From: Roseomonas acroporae | GTDB lineage: Bacteria; Pseudomonadota; Alphaproteobacteria; Acetobacterales; Acetobacteraceae | DNA: 64,000 nucleotides | Direction: 5' to 3' | Assembly (NCBI RefSeq): GCF_023223525.1 | Contig: NZ_JALPRX010000057.1 | Coordinates: 1 to 64,000, forward strand | Part shown: positions 55,279 to 63,971 of the stretch, in pieces | How the letters are laid out: each line of letters begins with the position of its first letter | Position numbering within the stretch: position 1 is the stretch's first letter | Program-made: the position numbers and the translations under genes | The notes under the pieces: model-generated | Database searches by the model: none | Told to the model about the DNA's origin: nothing | What the model saw: the letters and a program-made list of their open reading frames with translations, nothing else

Positions 55279-56487
55279 TCAGCCCAGTTCCTGCCGCACC
55301 AGGTTCACCCAGTAGGCGACGCCGGTGGTCAGGATCGCGTCGTTGAAGTCGTAGCGCGGCGTGTGCAGGCCGTGCGACTCGGGGCCGGCGCCGTTGCCCA
55401 GGAACACCATCGCGCCGGGGCGGCGCTGGAGCATGAAGGCGAAGTCCTCGGAGGCCATGATCGGCACCGACGCCGCGTCCACGGCGCCGGCGCCGACCGT
55501 CTCCGTGGCGGCCGCGGCGGCGGCGGCGGTCGCCGCGGGGTCGTTCACCAGGGGCGGATAGCGGCGCTCGTATTCCACCTCGGCGGTGCAGCCGGCGGCC
55601 ATCGAGACCCCGAGGGCCAGCGCGCGCAGCCGGTGCTCCAGCAGCGACCGCACCGGCTCGGTGTAGGAGCGCGCCGTGCCGGCGACGCGGACATCGGCCG
55701 GGATCACGTTGGTCGAGCGCAGGTCGCCGCCGCCGACATGGCCGACGCTCAGCACCGCGCTCTCCAGCGCCGACACGTTGCGGCCGACGATGCCCTGCAG
55801 GCCGAGCACGAACTGCGCCATGGGCAGGGTGGGGTCGGTGCCGCGATGCGGCTCGGCGCCGTGGCCGCCGGTGCCGTGGAAGCGCGCCACCCAGCGGTCC
55901 GAGGCCGCCATGAAGGGGCCGGGACGCATCGCGAACCGCCCGGCCGGGATGCCGGGCATGTTGTGCAGCCCGTACACCGCCTCGCAGGGGAACTGCTCGA
56001 ACAGCCCGTCCTCCAGCATCTCGCGCCCGCCGCCGAGACCCTCCTCGGCGGGCTGGAACACGAAATGGACGGTGCCGGCGAAGTCCGGGTCCGCGGCGAG
56101 CTGGCGGGCGGCGCCGAGCAGCATCGCCGTGTGCCCGTCATGCCCGCAGGCATGCATCTTCCCCGCGTTGCGCGAGGCGTGCGGCAGGCCGGTCGCCTCG
56201 GTGATGTTGAGCGCGTCCATGTCGGCGCGCAGCCCGATGGCGCGGCCGGCCCGGTTGCCGCCGCTCCCGTTCCCGTCCGGGGCGCGCCGGCCGGTGAGCG
56301 TGCCGACCACCCCGGTCCGCCCCAGGCCGCGATGCACCGCGATGCCCCACTCCGCCAGCTTCGACGCCACCAGGGCCGAGGTGCGGTGCTCCTCGAAGCC
56401 GGTCTCGGGGTGCGCGTGGATGTCGTGCCGCAGGGCGATCAGTTCGGGCTCGGTGGCGCGGAGGGAGGCGCGTAGGTCGTCTGGCAT
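55279..56487 (-). CDS. M20-family amidohydrolase
   Basis: Zinc-dependent peptidase/amidohydrolase of 402 residues (hippurate hydrolase, N-acyl-amino-acid hydrolase type). Metal and catalytic elements: GLRADMDALNI, HACGHDGHTAMLLGAA, FQPAEEGLGGG, GLHNMPGIPAGRF, dimerisation GTGGHGAEPHRGTDP and SEDFAFML. ATG at 56487 fits the family start (MPDDLRASLRATEPELIALRHDIHAHPETGFEEHRT). The upstream extension to 56631 is not supported. Substrate unknown; no transporter beside it. Confidence 0.92.
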   Translation of the reverse strand: MPDDLRASLRATEPELIALRHDIHAHPETGFEEHRTSALVASKLAEWGIAVHRGLGRTGVVGTLTGRRAPDGNGSGGNRAGRAIGLRADMDALNITEATGLPHASRNAGKMHACGHDGHTAMLLGAARQLAADPDFAGTVHFVFQPAEEGLGGGREMLEDGLFEQFPCEAVYGLHNMPGIPAGRFAMRPGPFMAASDRWVARFHGTGGHGAEPHRGTDPTLPMAQFVLGLQGIVGRNVSALESAVLSVGHVGGGDLRSTNVIPADVRVAGTARSYTEPVRSLLEHRLRALALGVSMAAGCTAEVEYERRYPPLVNDPAATAAAAAAATETVGAGAVDAASVPIMASEDFAFMLQRRPGAMVFLGNGAGPESHGLHTPRYDFNDAILTTGVAYWVNLVRQELG

Positions 56488-56736
56488 GATGGGGGCAAGC
56501 TTGGATGCGTCGGACCGGATGGCAAGGGCACGGGAGGCGGGAACCGTAACGCCTCCGCCGCCGGCGCCGCCGTGCGCCGGCGCACGGCGCGCGGCCGGCG
56601 ACATCCCCCGGGGCAGGACGGGCGGGTTCAACCGCCCCCGGGCGCGGCCGGGGGCGGCTCCGGCGGGAGCCCCCCCAAGGGAAACCCCCCAAGGGCCCCC
56701 CCCCCAGGGAAACCCCGCAGGAAACCCCGCGGGAAA

Positions 56737-57822
56737 CTACAGCGGCAGCCAGAGCGTGTCCGACACCCGCGCGGCGCCGCTCGCCAACATGGCCAGCCGG
56801 TCGAAGCCGAGCGCGATGCCGGCGCCGGCCGGCATGCCGTGCTCCAGGGCGCGCAGGAAATCCTCGTCCACGTCCCAGCCTTCCGTGCCGTAGAGGCGGC
56901 GGCGCTCGGCCACGTCGCGGGTGAAGCGGGCACGCTGCTCGGCCGGGTCGGTCAGCTCGTCGAAGGCGTTGGCCAGCTCGACGCCGGCCGCATACAGCTC
57001 GAAGCGCAGCGCGGCGCGGGGATCGGCGGGGTCGCGCCGGGCCAGCGCCGCCTGCGGCGCGGGCCAGTGCGTCAGGAAGGTCGCGCGGTCGCGGCCGAGC
57101 TGCGGCTCCACCCGGTCGAGCAGCAGGCGGAAGAACAGGTCCTCCCAGCCTTCCTCCCCCTGGTCCTCCCCCTCGCGCGGCGGCACGCCGGCCGCGGCGG
57201 CGGCGGCGCGCAGGGCGTCGGCATCGCCCTCTCCGTCCGGCCCCACCGTCGCCAGGATGTCGAGCCCGCCGCACCAGCGCCGGAACGCCTCGGCCATGGT
57301 CACCCGCTCGAACGGCAGCGACAGGTCGGTGACGATCCCCGCATGGCCGACCCGCGCCGGGCAGACGGCGCGCACCAGCGCCTCCGTCTCGTCCATCAGC
57401 CCGGCCAGGTCGAGGCCGGGGCGGTACCATTCCAGCATGGTGAATTCCGGCGCGTGCAGCGCGGCGTCCTCGCCGTTGCGCCAGACCCGCGCCAGCTCGA
57501 AGACCGGCCCGGCGCCGGCGACCAGCAGCCGCTTCAGCGCCAGCTCGGGCGAGGTGCGAAGCCAGAGCGTGCGCGGCGGCTCGCCGTCCAGCGGCCGGTA
57601 CTCGGTGCGGAAGCCCTGGAGATGCACCTCCATCCCCGGCACCGGCACCAGGCAGGGCGTCTCGACCTCGGTGTAGCCGCGCGCGGCGAGGAAGGCGCGC
57701 GTCTCGGCCAGCAGCCGGGCGCGCCGGCGCAGGAAGGGCAGCCGGGCGGCGAGGCGTTCGGGGTGCCAAGGGGGCGAGGGATGGGGAGAGGGATGGGGGG
57801 AGGGTTCGGAAGGTTGCGTCAT
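56737..57822 (-). CDS. epmA: EF-P--(R)-beta-lysine ligase EpmA
   Basis: LysRS-like enzyme (GenX/YjeA, 361 residues) that attaches (R)-beta-lysine to elongation factor P. It lacks the tRNA-binding domain of LysRS. Class II motifs: FLRRRARLLAETRAFLAARGYTEVETPCLVP, TEYRPLDGEPPRTLWLRTSPELALKRLL and FELARVWRNGED, with the last motif GIALGFDRLAML. It is divergent from epmB, 50 bases apart, as expected for the EF-P modification pathway. The efp gene itself is not in the window. Alternative ATG at 57834 adds four residues. Confidence 0.92.
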   Translation of the reverse strand: MTQPSEPSPHPSPHPSPPWHPERLAARLPFLRRRARLLAETRAFLAARGYTEVETPCLVPVPGMEVHLQGFRTEYRPLDGEPPRTLWLRTSPELALKRLLVAGAGPVFELARVWRNGEDAALHAPEFTMLEWYRPGLDLAGLMDETEALVRAVCPARVGHAGIVTDLSLPFERVTMAEAFRRWCGGLDILATVGPDGEGDADALRAAAAAAGVPPREGEDQGEEGWEDLFFRLLLDRVEPQLGRDRATFLTHWPAPQAALARRDPADPRAALRFELYAAGVELANAFDELTDPAEQRARFTRDVAERRRLYGTEGWDVDEDFLRALEHGMPAGAGIALGFDRLAMLASGAARVSDTLWLPL

Positions 57823-57872
57823 GCGCGAGGCCATTGCGGGCGGCGGCGGCGGGGCGGTACGAGGCCGCGACC

Positions 57873-59144
57873 ATGCCCGACGGCCCCTTCCCACGCCAGG
57901 ACCGCCCCGACGCGCCCGCCCCGGCCTCCGGCGACGCCACGCCGCCCGACACGCCAGGCCGGGACGCCGCCGGGGCGCCCGATCCGGGCGCCACCCGCCC
58001 GGCATCGCCCGACGGCGCCCATGCCGCCCGCGCCGCCACCGCACCCGTCCCGCGCGATCCCCCCGCCCCGCCCGGCACACCCCCCTCCCCGCCGCGCGGC
58101 ACGCCCGCGCGCACCCTGCGCGACGCCGACGCCCTGCGCGATGCCGGGCTGATCGACCCCGAGGCCCGGGCCGCCATCGCCGCCGTGGCCGAACGCTACG
58201 CCATCGCCGTCACCCCGGCCGTCGCCGCGCTGATCGACCGCGACGACCCCGCCGACCCGATCGCCCGGCAATTCGTCCCCGACCCGGCCGAGCTGCGCAC
58301 CACGCCGCAGGAGCTGGCGGACCCGATCGCCGACGGCCCGCACACCCCCGTCCCCGGCGTGGTGCACCGCTACCCGGACCGCGCCCTGCTCAAGCCGCTG
58401 CTGGCCTGCCCGGTCTATTGCCGCTTCTGCTTCCGGCGCGAGGTGGTGGGCCCCGATGGCGGCGTGCTGGCGGAGCCGGCGCTGGAGGCGGCCCTGGACT
58501 GGTTCCGCCGCACCCCGCAGGTGCGCGAGGCGATCCTGACCGGCGGCGACCCGCTGATGCTCTCGCCCCGGCGCCTCGGCCACATCGTCGCGGCGCTCTC
58601 GGCCATGCCGCACATCGAGATCATCCGGATCCACAGCCGCGTGCCGGTGGCGGACCCCGCGCGCATCACCCCGGCGCTGCTCGACGCCCTCGACACCGAC
58701 AAGGCGCTGTTCCTCTGCGTCCACGCCAACCACGCGCGGGAATTCTCGGCCGACGCCCGCACGGCGCTGCGGCGTCTCGCGCGCGGCGGCGTCGCGCTGC
58801 TCGGCCAGTCCGTGCTGCTGCGCGGGGTGAACGACAGCGCCGCGGCGCTGGAGGCGCTGTTCCGCGCCATGCTGGCCAGCCGCGTGAAGCCCTACTACCT
58901 GCACCAGCTCGACCGCGCCCCCGGCACCGCCCGCTTCGAGGTGCCGATCGCCGAGGGCCGCGCCCTGCTGCGCGCCCTGCGCGGCCGCGTCACCGGCCTC
59001 GCCTGGCCGACCTACGTGCTGGACCTGCCGGGGGGCGAGGGCAAGGCGCCGCTCGGGCCGGAATTCGCGGCGCGCGACGGGGCGGGCTGGGTGGTGGAAG
59101 GGCCGCTCGGCGGGGCGTGGCGCCAGGAGGATGCGCCGGGGTGA
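57873..59144 (+). CDS. epmB: Lysine 2,3-aminomutase-like EpmB
   Basis: Radical SAM enzyme of 423 residues. The 4Fe-4S cluster motif is CPVYCRFCFRR (Cys179, Cys183, Cys186). Downstream are EAILTGGDPLMLSPRRL, EIIRIHSRVPV, VCVHANHAREF and PYYLHQLDRAPG, with the PLP-lysine region typical of KamA/EpmB. EpmB converts lysine to (R)-beta-lysine for EpmA. An extra Pro/Ala-rich N-terminus (about 100 residues) precedes the core. GAGG upstream of the ATG at 57873. Confidence 0.92.
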   Translation: MPDGPFPRQDRPDAPAPASGDATPPDTPGRDAAGAPDPGATRPASPDGAHAARAATAPVPRDPPAPPGTPPSPPRGTPARTLRDADALRDAGLIDPEARAAIAAVAERYAIAVTPAVAALIDRDDPADPIARQFVPDPAELRTTPQELADPIADGPHTPVPGVVHRYPDRALLKPLLACPVYCRFCFRREVVGPDGGVLAEPALEAALDWFRRTPQVREAILTGGDPLMLSPRRLGHIVAALSAMPHIEIIRIHSRVPVADPARITPALLDALDTDKALFLCVHANHAREFSADARTALRRLARGGVALLGQSVLLRGVNDSAAALEALFRAMLASRVKPYYLHQLDRAPGTARFEVPIAEGRALLRALRGRVTGLAWPTYVLDLPGGEGKAPLGPEFAARDGAGWVVEGPLGGAWRQEDAPG

Positions 59145-59359
59145 GGCGCCGCGGCGCAACGCCGCCCTCGCGGGCCGCCCCCCTCCAGCGGCCCCCCAGC
59201 GTGCCACCCCCGTGGGCGGACGCCGCGCCGCGCGGCAATGGGGACCGTCGCGAGGCGGGATCACCCGGACGGGAGTGTCCGGCCCGGCCCATGCGGCGTG
59301 GGTCTCGGAGAGCCTTCCCCCTGGCGCCCCCCTGGGCGCGGGACAGCACCCCGGACGGG

Positions 59360-60217
59360 TCAGCGGCCGATGCCGCGGGAATCCATCCCGCCCGGCCTCT
59401 CCCGCCCACTCGGCACCGGGCGCGAAACGGGGTCCCGGCACCCGTCCGGCGTGTCGCCATCCTGCCTGACCAACCTCGGCAGCAGCCCGAATTCCCGTCC
59501 CAGCGCCACCTCGGCGTTGCAGAAGCGCGTGGCCGAGCGCGTCTCCCGGATCGGCGCGAAACGGTCCGGCGGGGCGTCGGCCGCCCCGCCCTCCGTCCGC
59601 ACCAGCCGCAGCACGAGGTAGGTGACGAAGGCGGGCCCGGCGGTGGTGGGCGCGGTGGCAGGGCCGGTGGCGGGCTCTCCCGGGGCGGCCGGGTCGCGGC
59701 TGGCGACCAGCAGCAGCGTGGCCGGCACGCCGTCCACGCGGCCGCGCGCGAAGCGGAGCGCGCGCAGCATCTCCTCGCCGCCGGGGCGCCGTCGGTCCGC
59801 GACCACGTCGAGGGAGCCGCCGGCCGCCGGTTCGTCGGGCAGGCGCGGCAGGTCGAAGCCGACCAGCGACCAGTCGGTGCCGTCCGGGCGCGAGGGCATC
59901 AGCACCATGAACACGTCGCGCGCACCGCCGCGCCTCGCCTGCACCACCTGCGCCGGTCGGCCATCCGGCGCGAAGCGCTCCACGCGGTTGACGCCGGGGC
60001 GCAGCGGAACGGGCTGGAGGGCGGACAGCACCGGCCCGGACGGCATGTCCGGCGGCGCGGCCGGCGCGGCGCCCGGCACCCCGCCCGACATCCCGCCCGA
60101 CATCCCGTTGGGCATCCCGTTGGACCTCCCGGCGGGCGGGGCCTGAGCCGGCGCCATGGCCGGGGCGGCAAGGGCGAGCAGGGCGGCGAGGAGCGCTCCC
60201 CTCGCCGTGCGGCTCAC
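59360..60217 (-). CDS. Secreted protein coupled to the AtzE-like amidase
   Basis: 285-residue protein of unknown function. Starts at GTG 60217, overlapping the amidase stop by four bases (GTGA). Signal peptide ARGALLAALLALAAPAMAPAQA, then a Met/Gly/Ser repeat (GMSGGMSGG), a Pro-rich spacer and a folded part beginning at about residue 65 (VLSALQPVPLRPGVNRVERFAPDG, VFMVLMPSRPDGTDWSLVGFDLPR). Charged, Pro-ending C-terminus. Exported, possibly periplasmic. The tight coupling implies a shared function, which I cannot name. Confidence 0.7.
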   Translation of the reverse strand: MSRTARGALLAALLALAAPAMAPAQAPPAGRSNGMPNGMSGGMSGGVPGAAPAAPPDMPSGPVLSALQPVPLRPGVNRVERFAPDGRPAQVVQARRGGARDVFMVLMPSRPDGTDWSLVGFDLPRLPDEPAAGGSLDVVADRRRPGGEEMLRALRFARGRVDGVPATLLLVASRDPAAPGEPATGPATAPTTAGPAFVTYLVLRLVRTEGGAADAPPDRFAPIRETRSATRFCNAEVALGREFGLLPRLVRQDGDTPDGCRDPVSRPVPSGRERPGGMDSRGIGR

Positions 60218-61650
60218 GCCACCGCCGTCGGCATGCGCCGGTGCCAGTCCGTGTCGCGCTGGTAGGCGTCGGCGGCGCGCAGCACGCGGGCCTCGGCGAA
60301 GGGGCGCGCGGCCAGGGTGAGGCCGACCGGCACGCCGTTGTCGTCGAACCCGATCGGGATGCTCGCCGCGGGCAGGCCGAGATAGTTGAAGGGGCGCGTG
60401 TTGGCGGTCAGCGCCATGTGCCTGTCCCAGTGCGCGGCGAAGTCCGTCTCGAGGTCGGTCTCGGCCAGCGTCGGCACGTGGGCGCGCAGCGTCGGCACGG
60501 CGACGAGATCGGCATGGCCCATGGCCTGGGCGACGAATTCGCGCAGCACCGGGCCGCGCCGCGACAGCGCCTCGACGTAGGCATGGGCGGGAATCGCGTA
60601 GCCGGGATAGAGCCGGCCGACGAAGTGCGGCGCGTACTCGGCAACGCGCCCGCGCATCCATTCGGCATGGATGGTGGCCGCCTCGACGCGGCTGATCACG
60701 CCGCCATAGGTGGCGACGGCGTCGAGGACCGGCGCGTCCAGCCGGTGCACCTCGGCGCCGCGGTCGCGCAGCACCTGCAGGGCGCGCTCGAAGACGTGCA
60801 GGATGGCCGGCTCGGCGCCCTCCAGGAACCAGTCCACCACGGCGACGCGCTGGCCGCGCAGGTCGCCGTCCAGCGCCGCCTCGTAGTCCGGCACGGGCTC
60901 GCGCGCCGAGGTCGGGTCCTTGGGATCGTGCCCCGCGATCACCCCGAGCAGCCGGGCGCAGTCGCGCGCCGTGCGGGCGAGCGGGCCGACATTGTCGCAG
61001 GTGAAGGAGAGCGGCATCACGCCGAAGCGGGAGACGCGGGTCTGGGTCGGCTTGATGCCGGTCACGCCGCACATGGTGGCGGGCAGGCGGATGGAGCCGC
61101 CCGTGTCGGAGCCGAGCGCGCCGTAGAAGAAGCGCGCCGCGACGCCGGCGCCGGAGCCGGAGGAGGAGCCGCCGGTGCAGCGCGCCAGGTCCCACGGGTT
61201 GTGGCAGTCGCCGCGATGGTGGTTGTGGCCGGTCGGGTTGAAGGCGAACTCGGCCATGTTGAGCGTGCCGAGGTCGATGCTCCCGGCCGCGTCCAGCCGC
61301 CCGATCACGGTGGCGGTCACGGCGGGGGCGAATTCGCGCCGGATCGCCGAGCCGCAGGAGCTGACCCGGCCGGCGCGGTAGTACATGTCCTTCTGCGCCA
61401 GCGGCACGCCGTGCAGCGGGCCGAGCGGGGCGCCGGCGGCGCGGGCCTGGTCGGCGGCCGCGGCGGCTTGCAGCGCCTCGTCGCGGTCGAGCCGGATCAG
61501 CGCGTTGACGGCGCCGTCATGCGCGTCGATGCGCGCGAGGCAGGCGCGGACGAGGTCGGTCGCGGTGGCCTCGCCGGCGGCGACGGCGGCCGCGGCCTCG
61601 GTGAGGGAGAGGGCGGCGAGGTCGCCACCGGCGGGCAGGGCGTCCGTCAC
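60214..61650 (-). CDS. AtzE-family amidase
   Basis: Amidase-signature enzyme of 478 residues. Ser-cisSer-Lys triad: Lys87 (PLAQKDMYYRAG), Ser162 (CTGGSSSGSGAGVAARF) and nucleophile Ser186 (GSDTGGSIRLP). An upstream small AtzG-like gene overlaps its GTG start (GTGA), as in 1-carboxybiuret hydrolase AtzEG of cyanuric-acid degradation. Substrate here may be a different carbamoyl/urea compound; no cyanuric acid hydrolase or biuret hydrolase is adjacent. RBS AGGAGC. Asp-tRNA GatA is excluded by lack of gatB context only. Confidence 0.88.
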   Translation of the reverse strand: MTDALPAGGDLAALSLTEAAAAVAAGEATATDLVRACLARIDAHDGAVNALIRLDRDEALQAAAAADQARAAGAPLGPLHGVPLAQKDMYYRAGRVSSCGSAIRREFAPAVTATVIGRLDAAGSIDLGTLNMAEFAFNPTGHNHHRGDCHNPWDLARCTGGSSSGSGAGVAARFFYGALGSDTGGSIRLPATMCGVTGIKPTQTRVSRFGVMPLSFTCDNVGPLARTARDCARLLGVIAGHDPKDPTSAREPVPDYEAALDGDLRGQRVAVVDWFLEGAEPAILHVFERALQVLRDRGAEVHRLDAPVLDAVATYGGVISRVEAATIHAEWMRGRVAEYAPHFVGRLYPGYAIPAHAYVEALSRRGPVLREFVAQAMGHADLVAVPTLRAHVPTLAETDLETDFAAHWDRHMALTANTRPFNYLGLPAASIPIGFDDNGVPVGLTLAARPFAEARVLRAADAYQRDTDWHRRMPTAVA

Positions 61651-61865
61651 GGCTGCTCCTTCAGGTCGTGCAGGGCCAGCTCGAAGCCGCTCGGCTCGTC
61701 CTCGAAGGCCAGCGTGCCGTGCAGCGCCGCCAGGCCGCGCCGCATCGCCTCCAGGTCGCGCAGGGCGTGGCGCGCCATCTCGCCGGGCAGCGTGATGCCG
61801 CTCCAGCACCGGATCGCCGCCACCGTGGCGGCGACGGGGTCCGCCGCGTCCGCTGTTCCGGTCAT
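61647..61865 (-). CDS. AtzG-like (DUF4089) small subunit
   Basis: 72-residue protein, GatC-like in size. AtzG-type sequence: ATVAAIRCWSGITLPGEMARHALRDLEAMRRGLAAL and a helical C-terminus. AtzG stabilises AtzE. Start ATG at 61865 after AGAGGAGG with good spacing. Overlaps amidase start by four bases. Confidence 0.85.
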   Translation of the reverse strand: MTGTADAADPVAATVAAIRCWSGITLPGEMARHALRDLEAMRRGLAALHGTLAFEDEPSGFELALHDLKEQP

Positions 61866-62399
61866 GCCTGCCTCCTCTTCTGCCATGCCCGGCGATGCTG
61901 CCCGGCCGCGGAAAGCCCTGGCAAGGCATGGGCCAGAGCAAGGCATGGGCCAGGGCAAGGCATGGGCCAGGACCGGATCGGCCGCGCGACGACGGGCGGA
62001 ACGATGGTCGGCAGGCGAGGGACGGCGCGCCCCCCGGCCGGACCGGACATGCGCCGCCAACGCGTTGCAGGGAAATCCATAAACAATACAGGAATGTTAA
62101 AATATTGAGGGCTATCCATTATTGAGATAGATTCGTGGACATATCCCGATGATTGCGTCAATTGGATCCCAGCGGGGCTCGCCAGCAAGGAACAACGATG
62201 CCGGTCGCGTTCACCATGCCGCCCGTTTCGCGGCGGTCCCCGCCAGGCCGGCGGCAGCGGGCCGGCACGGCGCCGCCGCACGGCCGCCGGAACGGATGCC
62301 CGGCCGCCCCACGGCCGCCGGCCTCCTGAGCCGGCGCCGCCCCGCCCCACCCGAGACACGCGCACCCGACACAAGCCCCGACACGAACAAGGCAGAGGC
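61866..62399. promoter_or_regulatory. AT-rich intergenic region with candidate promoter
   Basis: 534 noncoding bases. About 62070-62165 is conspicuously AT-rich in a genome otherwise near 70% GC. On the plus strand TTGAGG (62106-62111), 17-base spacer and TAGATT (62129-62134) form a plausible -35/-10 pair for the downstream glycosyltransferase, 260 bases away. CTATC/GATAG arms (62113-62131) overlap the spacer. The promoter for the leftward AtzG-AtzE unit should also be here. Confidence 0.4.
61922..61972. repeat. 17-bp tandem repeat, three units
   Basis: CAAGGCATGGGCCAG(A/G)G-type units at 61922, 61939 and 61956, upstream of the AtzG-like gene. No gene runs over this in the assigned direction. 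Confidence 0.7.
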
Positions 62400-63971
62400 A
62401 TGCCGGTGATTCTCGATCAGGTCCATGGCGGCCCGAAGCCGTATGCCCCGTTCGCCCTGCCGCCGAGTCCGGCGGTCGCGCGGCCGGGGGCCCGGCATGG
62501 CGCGCTGCCGGCCACCGTCATCCTGGTGCTGATCGTGGCCGTGGCAGCCGGCCTGCGGCTGCACCAGCTCGGCTACCTCTCGCTTTGGACCGACGAGGTC
62601 TTCTCCCGGTACTACTACCGCCTCGGGCTGCGCTACCTCTGGACCGAAGGGCTGGCCTGGGAAAGCAGCCCGCCGCTCTACTACATGGCCGCCGGCGCCT
62701 GGATGCAGCTGTTCGGGGACAGCGACGCGACCCTGCGCTCCCTTTCCGTCGCCGCCTCCCTGGCCACCCTGCCGCTCGCCTACCTGATCGGCCGCGAGAC
62801 GCTCGGGCAGCGGGCCGCGCTGCTGGGCACGGCCCTGCTGGCCCTCGCGCCGGATTCCGTCTTCTACGCGCAGCAGGCCCGGCCCTACGCGCTGCTGGTG
62901 GCCTGGCTCTGCCTCTGCCTGCTCGGCCTGGTGCGCATCATGGGCGGGCGCTGGCGCGGAAGCCTCGCGCTCTACGTCGCCGGTGCGGTGCTGGCGCTCT
63001 ACACCCACACCACCTCGACCTTCGTGATCGCCGCCTGCGGGCTGGTGGGCGCGGTGCCGATGCTGCGCGGACCCGGGACGAGGCCGCTCCTGACCTGGAT
63101 CGGGGCGCACGCCCTGCTGGTCCTGCTCGCCCTGCCGGCACTGGCCGGCAGCATCCTGCACGTGGAGGAGCAGCGGCTCGCCTGGATCCCGCCGCTGGCG
63201 CGCTGGCAGTTCCTGAACATCGCCACGGAGGTGGTGGCCGGCCCCTGGTGGCCCGACGACGCCGCGTACCGCCTGCTGCCGCTGCTGCTGCTCGGCCTGC
63301 TGGCCCTGGCGCTGCTGCGCCGGCCGCCGCCGCTCCGGGCGGCCGCCGTGCTCGTGGTGGTGCCGCTGCTGTTCCTGGGGATGGTGGTCGCGGCGAGCCT
63401 GTTCCAGCCCATCCTGCTGGGCCGCGTCTTCGGCTGGACGGAGGTGCCGTTCTGCCTGCTGCTCGGCCACGCGCTGCTGCAGCCGGGCTGGGCCCGCCGC
63501 CTGCTCGCCCCCGTGCTGCTGCTGGCCTTCGGCCTCGGCCTGCACGCGCAGTTCCACACCGGGCCGAACGCCAAGGAGCCGTGGCGCGACGTGGTGGAGC
63601 GGATCCGGCCGGCGCTCGACCGCGGCACGACCGTGGTGCTGGGGCCGGAGACCATCGCGATCAACATCCGGCAGTACGCGCCGGAAGGCGGCGAGCTGCA
63701 CACCCTGGCCAGCGATCCGCCCGGCCGGCCGGACCGGATCGTGTCCTACATCTTCCCCACGCCGGAAATGGGGCGCACCGAGCTCGCGCGCCGCATCGCG
63801 GCCGGCGAGGAGACGGTGATGGTGCTGCGCAGCCTGGACCTCGACTCCCTCGCGCCGATGCTGGAGGGGCTGCCGACGCCCGCGTGGCGGCTGGACTGGA
63901 CGTTCCGCGGCACGGTCAGGGTCGCCGTCCTCGGCTGGAATGGGCGACCGGACGAACCGCCGGGCAGTTGA
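62400..63971 (+). CDS. GT39-like membrane glycosyltransferase
   Basis: GT-C-fold transferase of 523 residues with about ten membrane helices (first VILVLIVAVAAGLRLHQLGY). The first periplasmic loop has the catalytic-type acidic pair in SLWTDEVFSRYYY, as in PMT/ArnT family members, with SPPLYYMAAGAWMQLFGDSDATLRSLSVAASLATLPLAYLIGRE. C-terminal soluble domain from about residue 375. It would transfer a sugar from a polyprenyl donor to lipid or protein. Donor unknown. Start: ATG at 62400. Confidence 0.88.
   Translation: MPVILDQVHGGPKPYAPFALPPSPAVARPGARHGALPATVILVLIVAVAAGLRLHQLGYLSLWTDEVFSRYYYRLGLRYLWTEGLAWESSPPLYYMAAGAWMQLFGDSDATLRSLSVAASLATLPLAYLIGRETLGQRAALLGTALLALAPDSVFYAQQARPYALLVAWLCLCLLGLVRIMGGRWRGSLALYVAGAVLALYTHTTSTFVIAACGLVGAVPMLRGPGTRPLLTWIGAHALLVLLALPALAGSILHVEEQRLAWIPPLARWQFLNIATEVVAGPWWPDDAAYRLLPLLLLGLLALALLRRPPPLRAAAVLVVVPLLFLGMVVAASLFQPILLGRVFGWTEVPFCLLLGHALLQPGWARRLLAPVLLLAFGLGLHAQFHTGPNAKEPWRDVVERIRPALDRGTTVVLGPETIAINIRQYAPEGGELHTLASDPPGRPDRIVSYIFPTPEMGRTELARRIAAGEETVMVLRSLDLDSLAPMLEGLPTPAWRLDWTFRGTVRVAVLGWNGRPDEPPGS

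Noticed and set aside
62106-62134. Prophage or mobile-element insertion at the AT-rich island
   Set aside because: No integrase, attachment-site repeat or phage gene is seen; only base composition is unusual.
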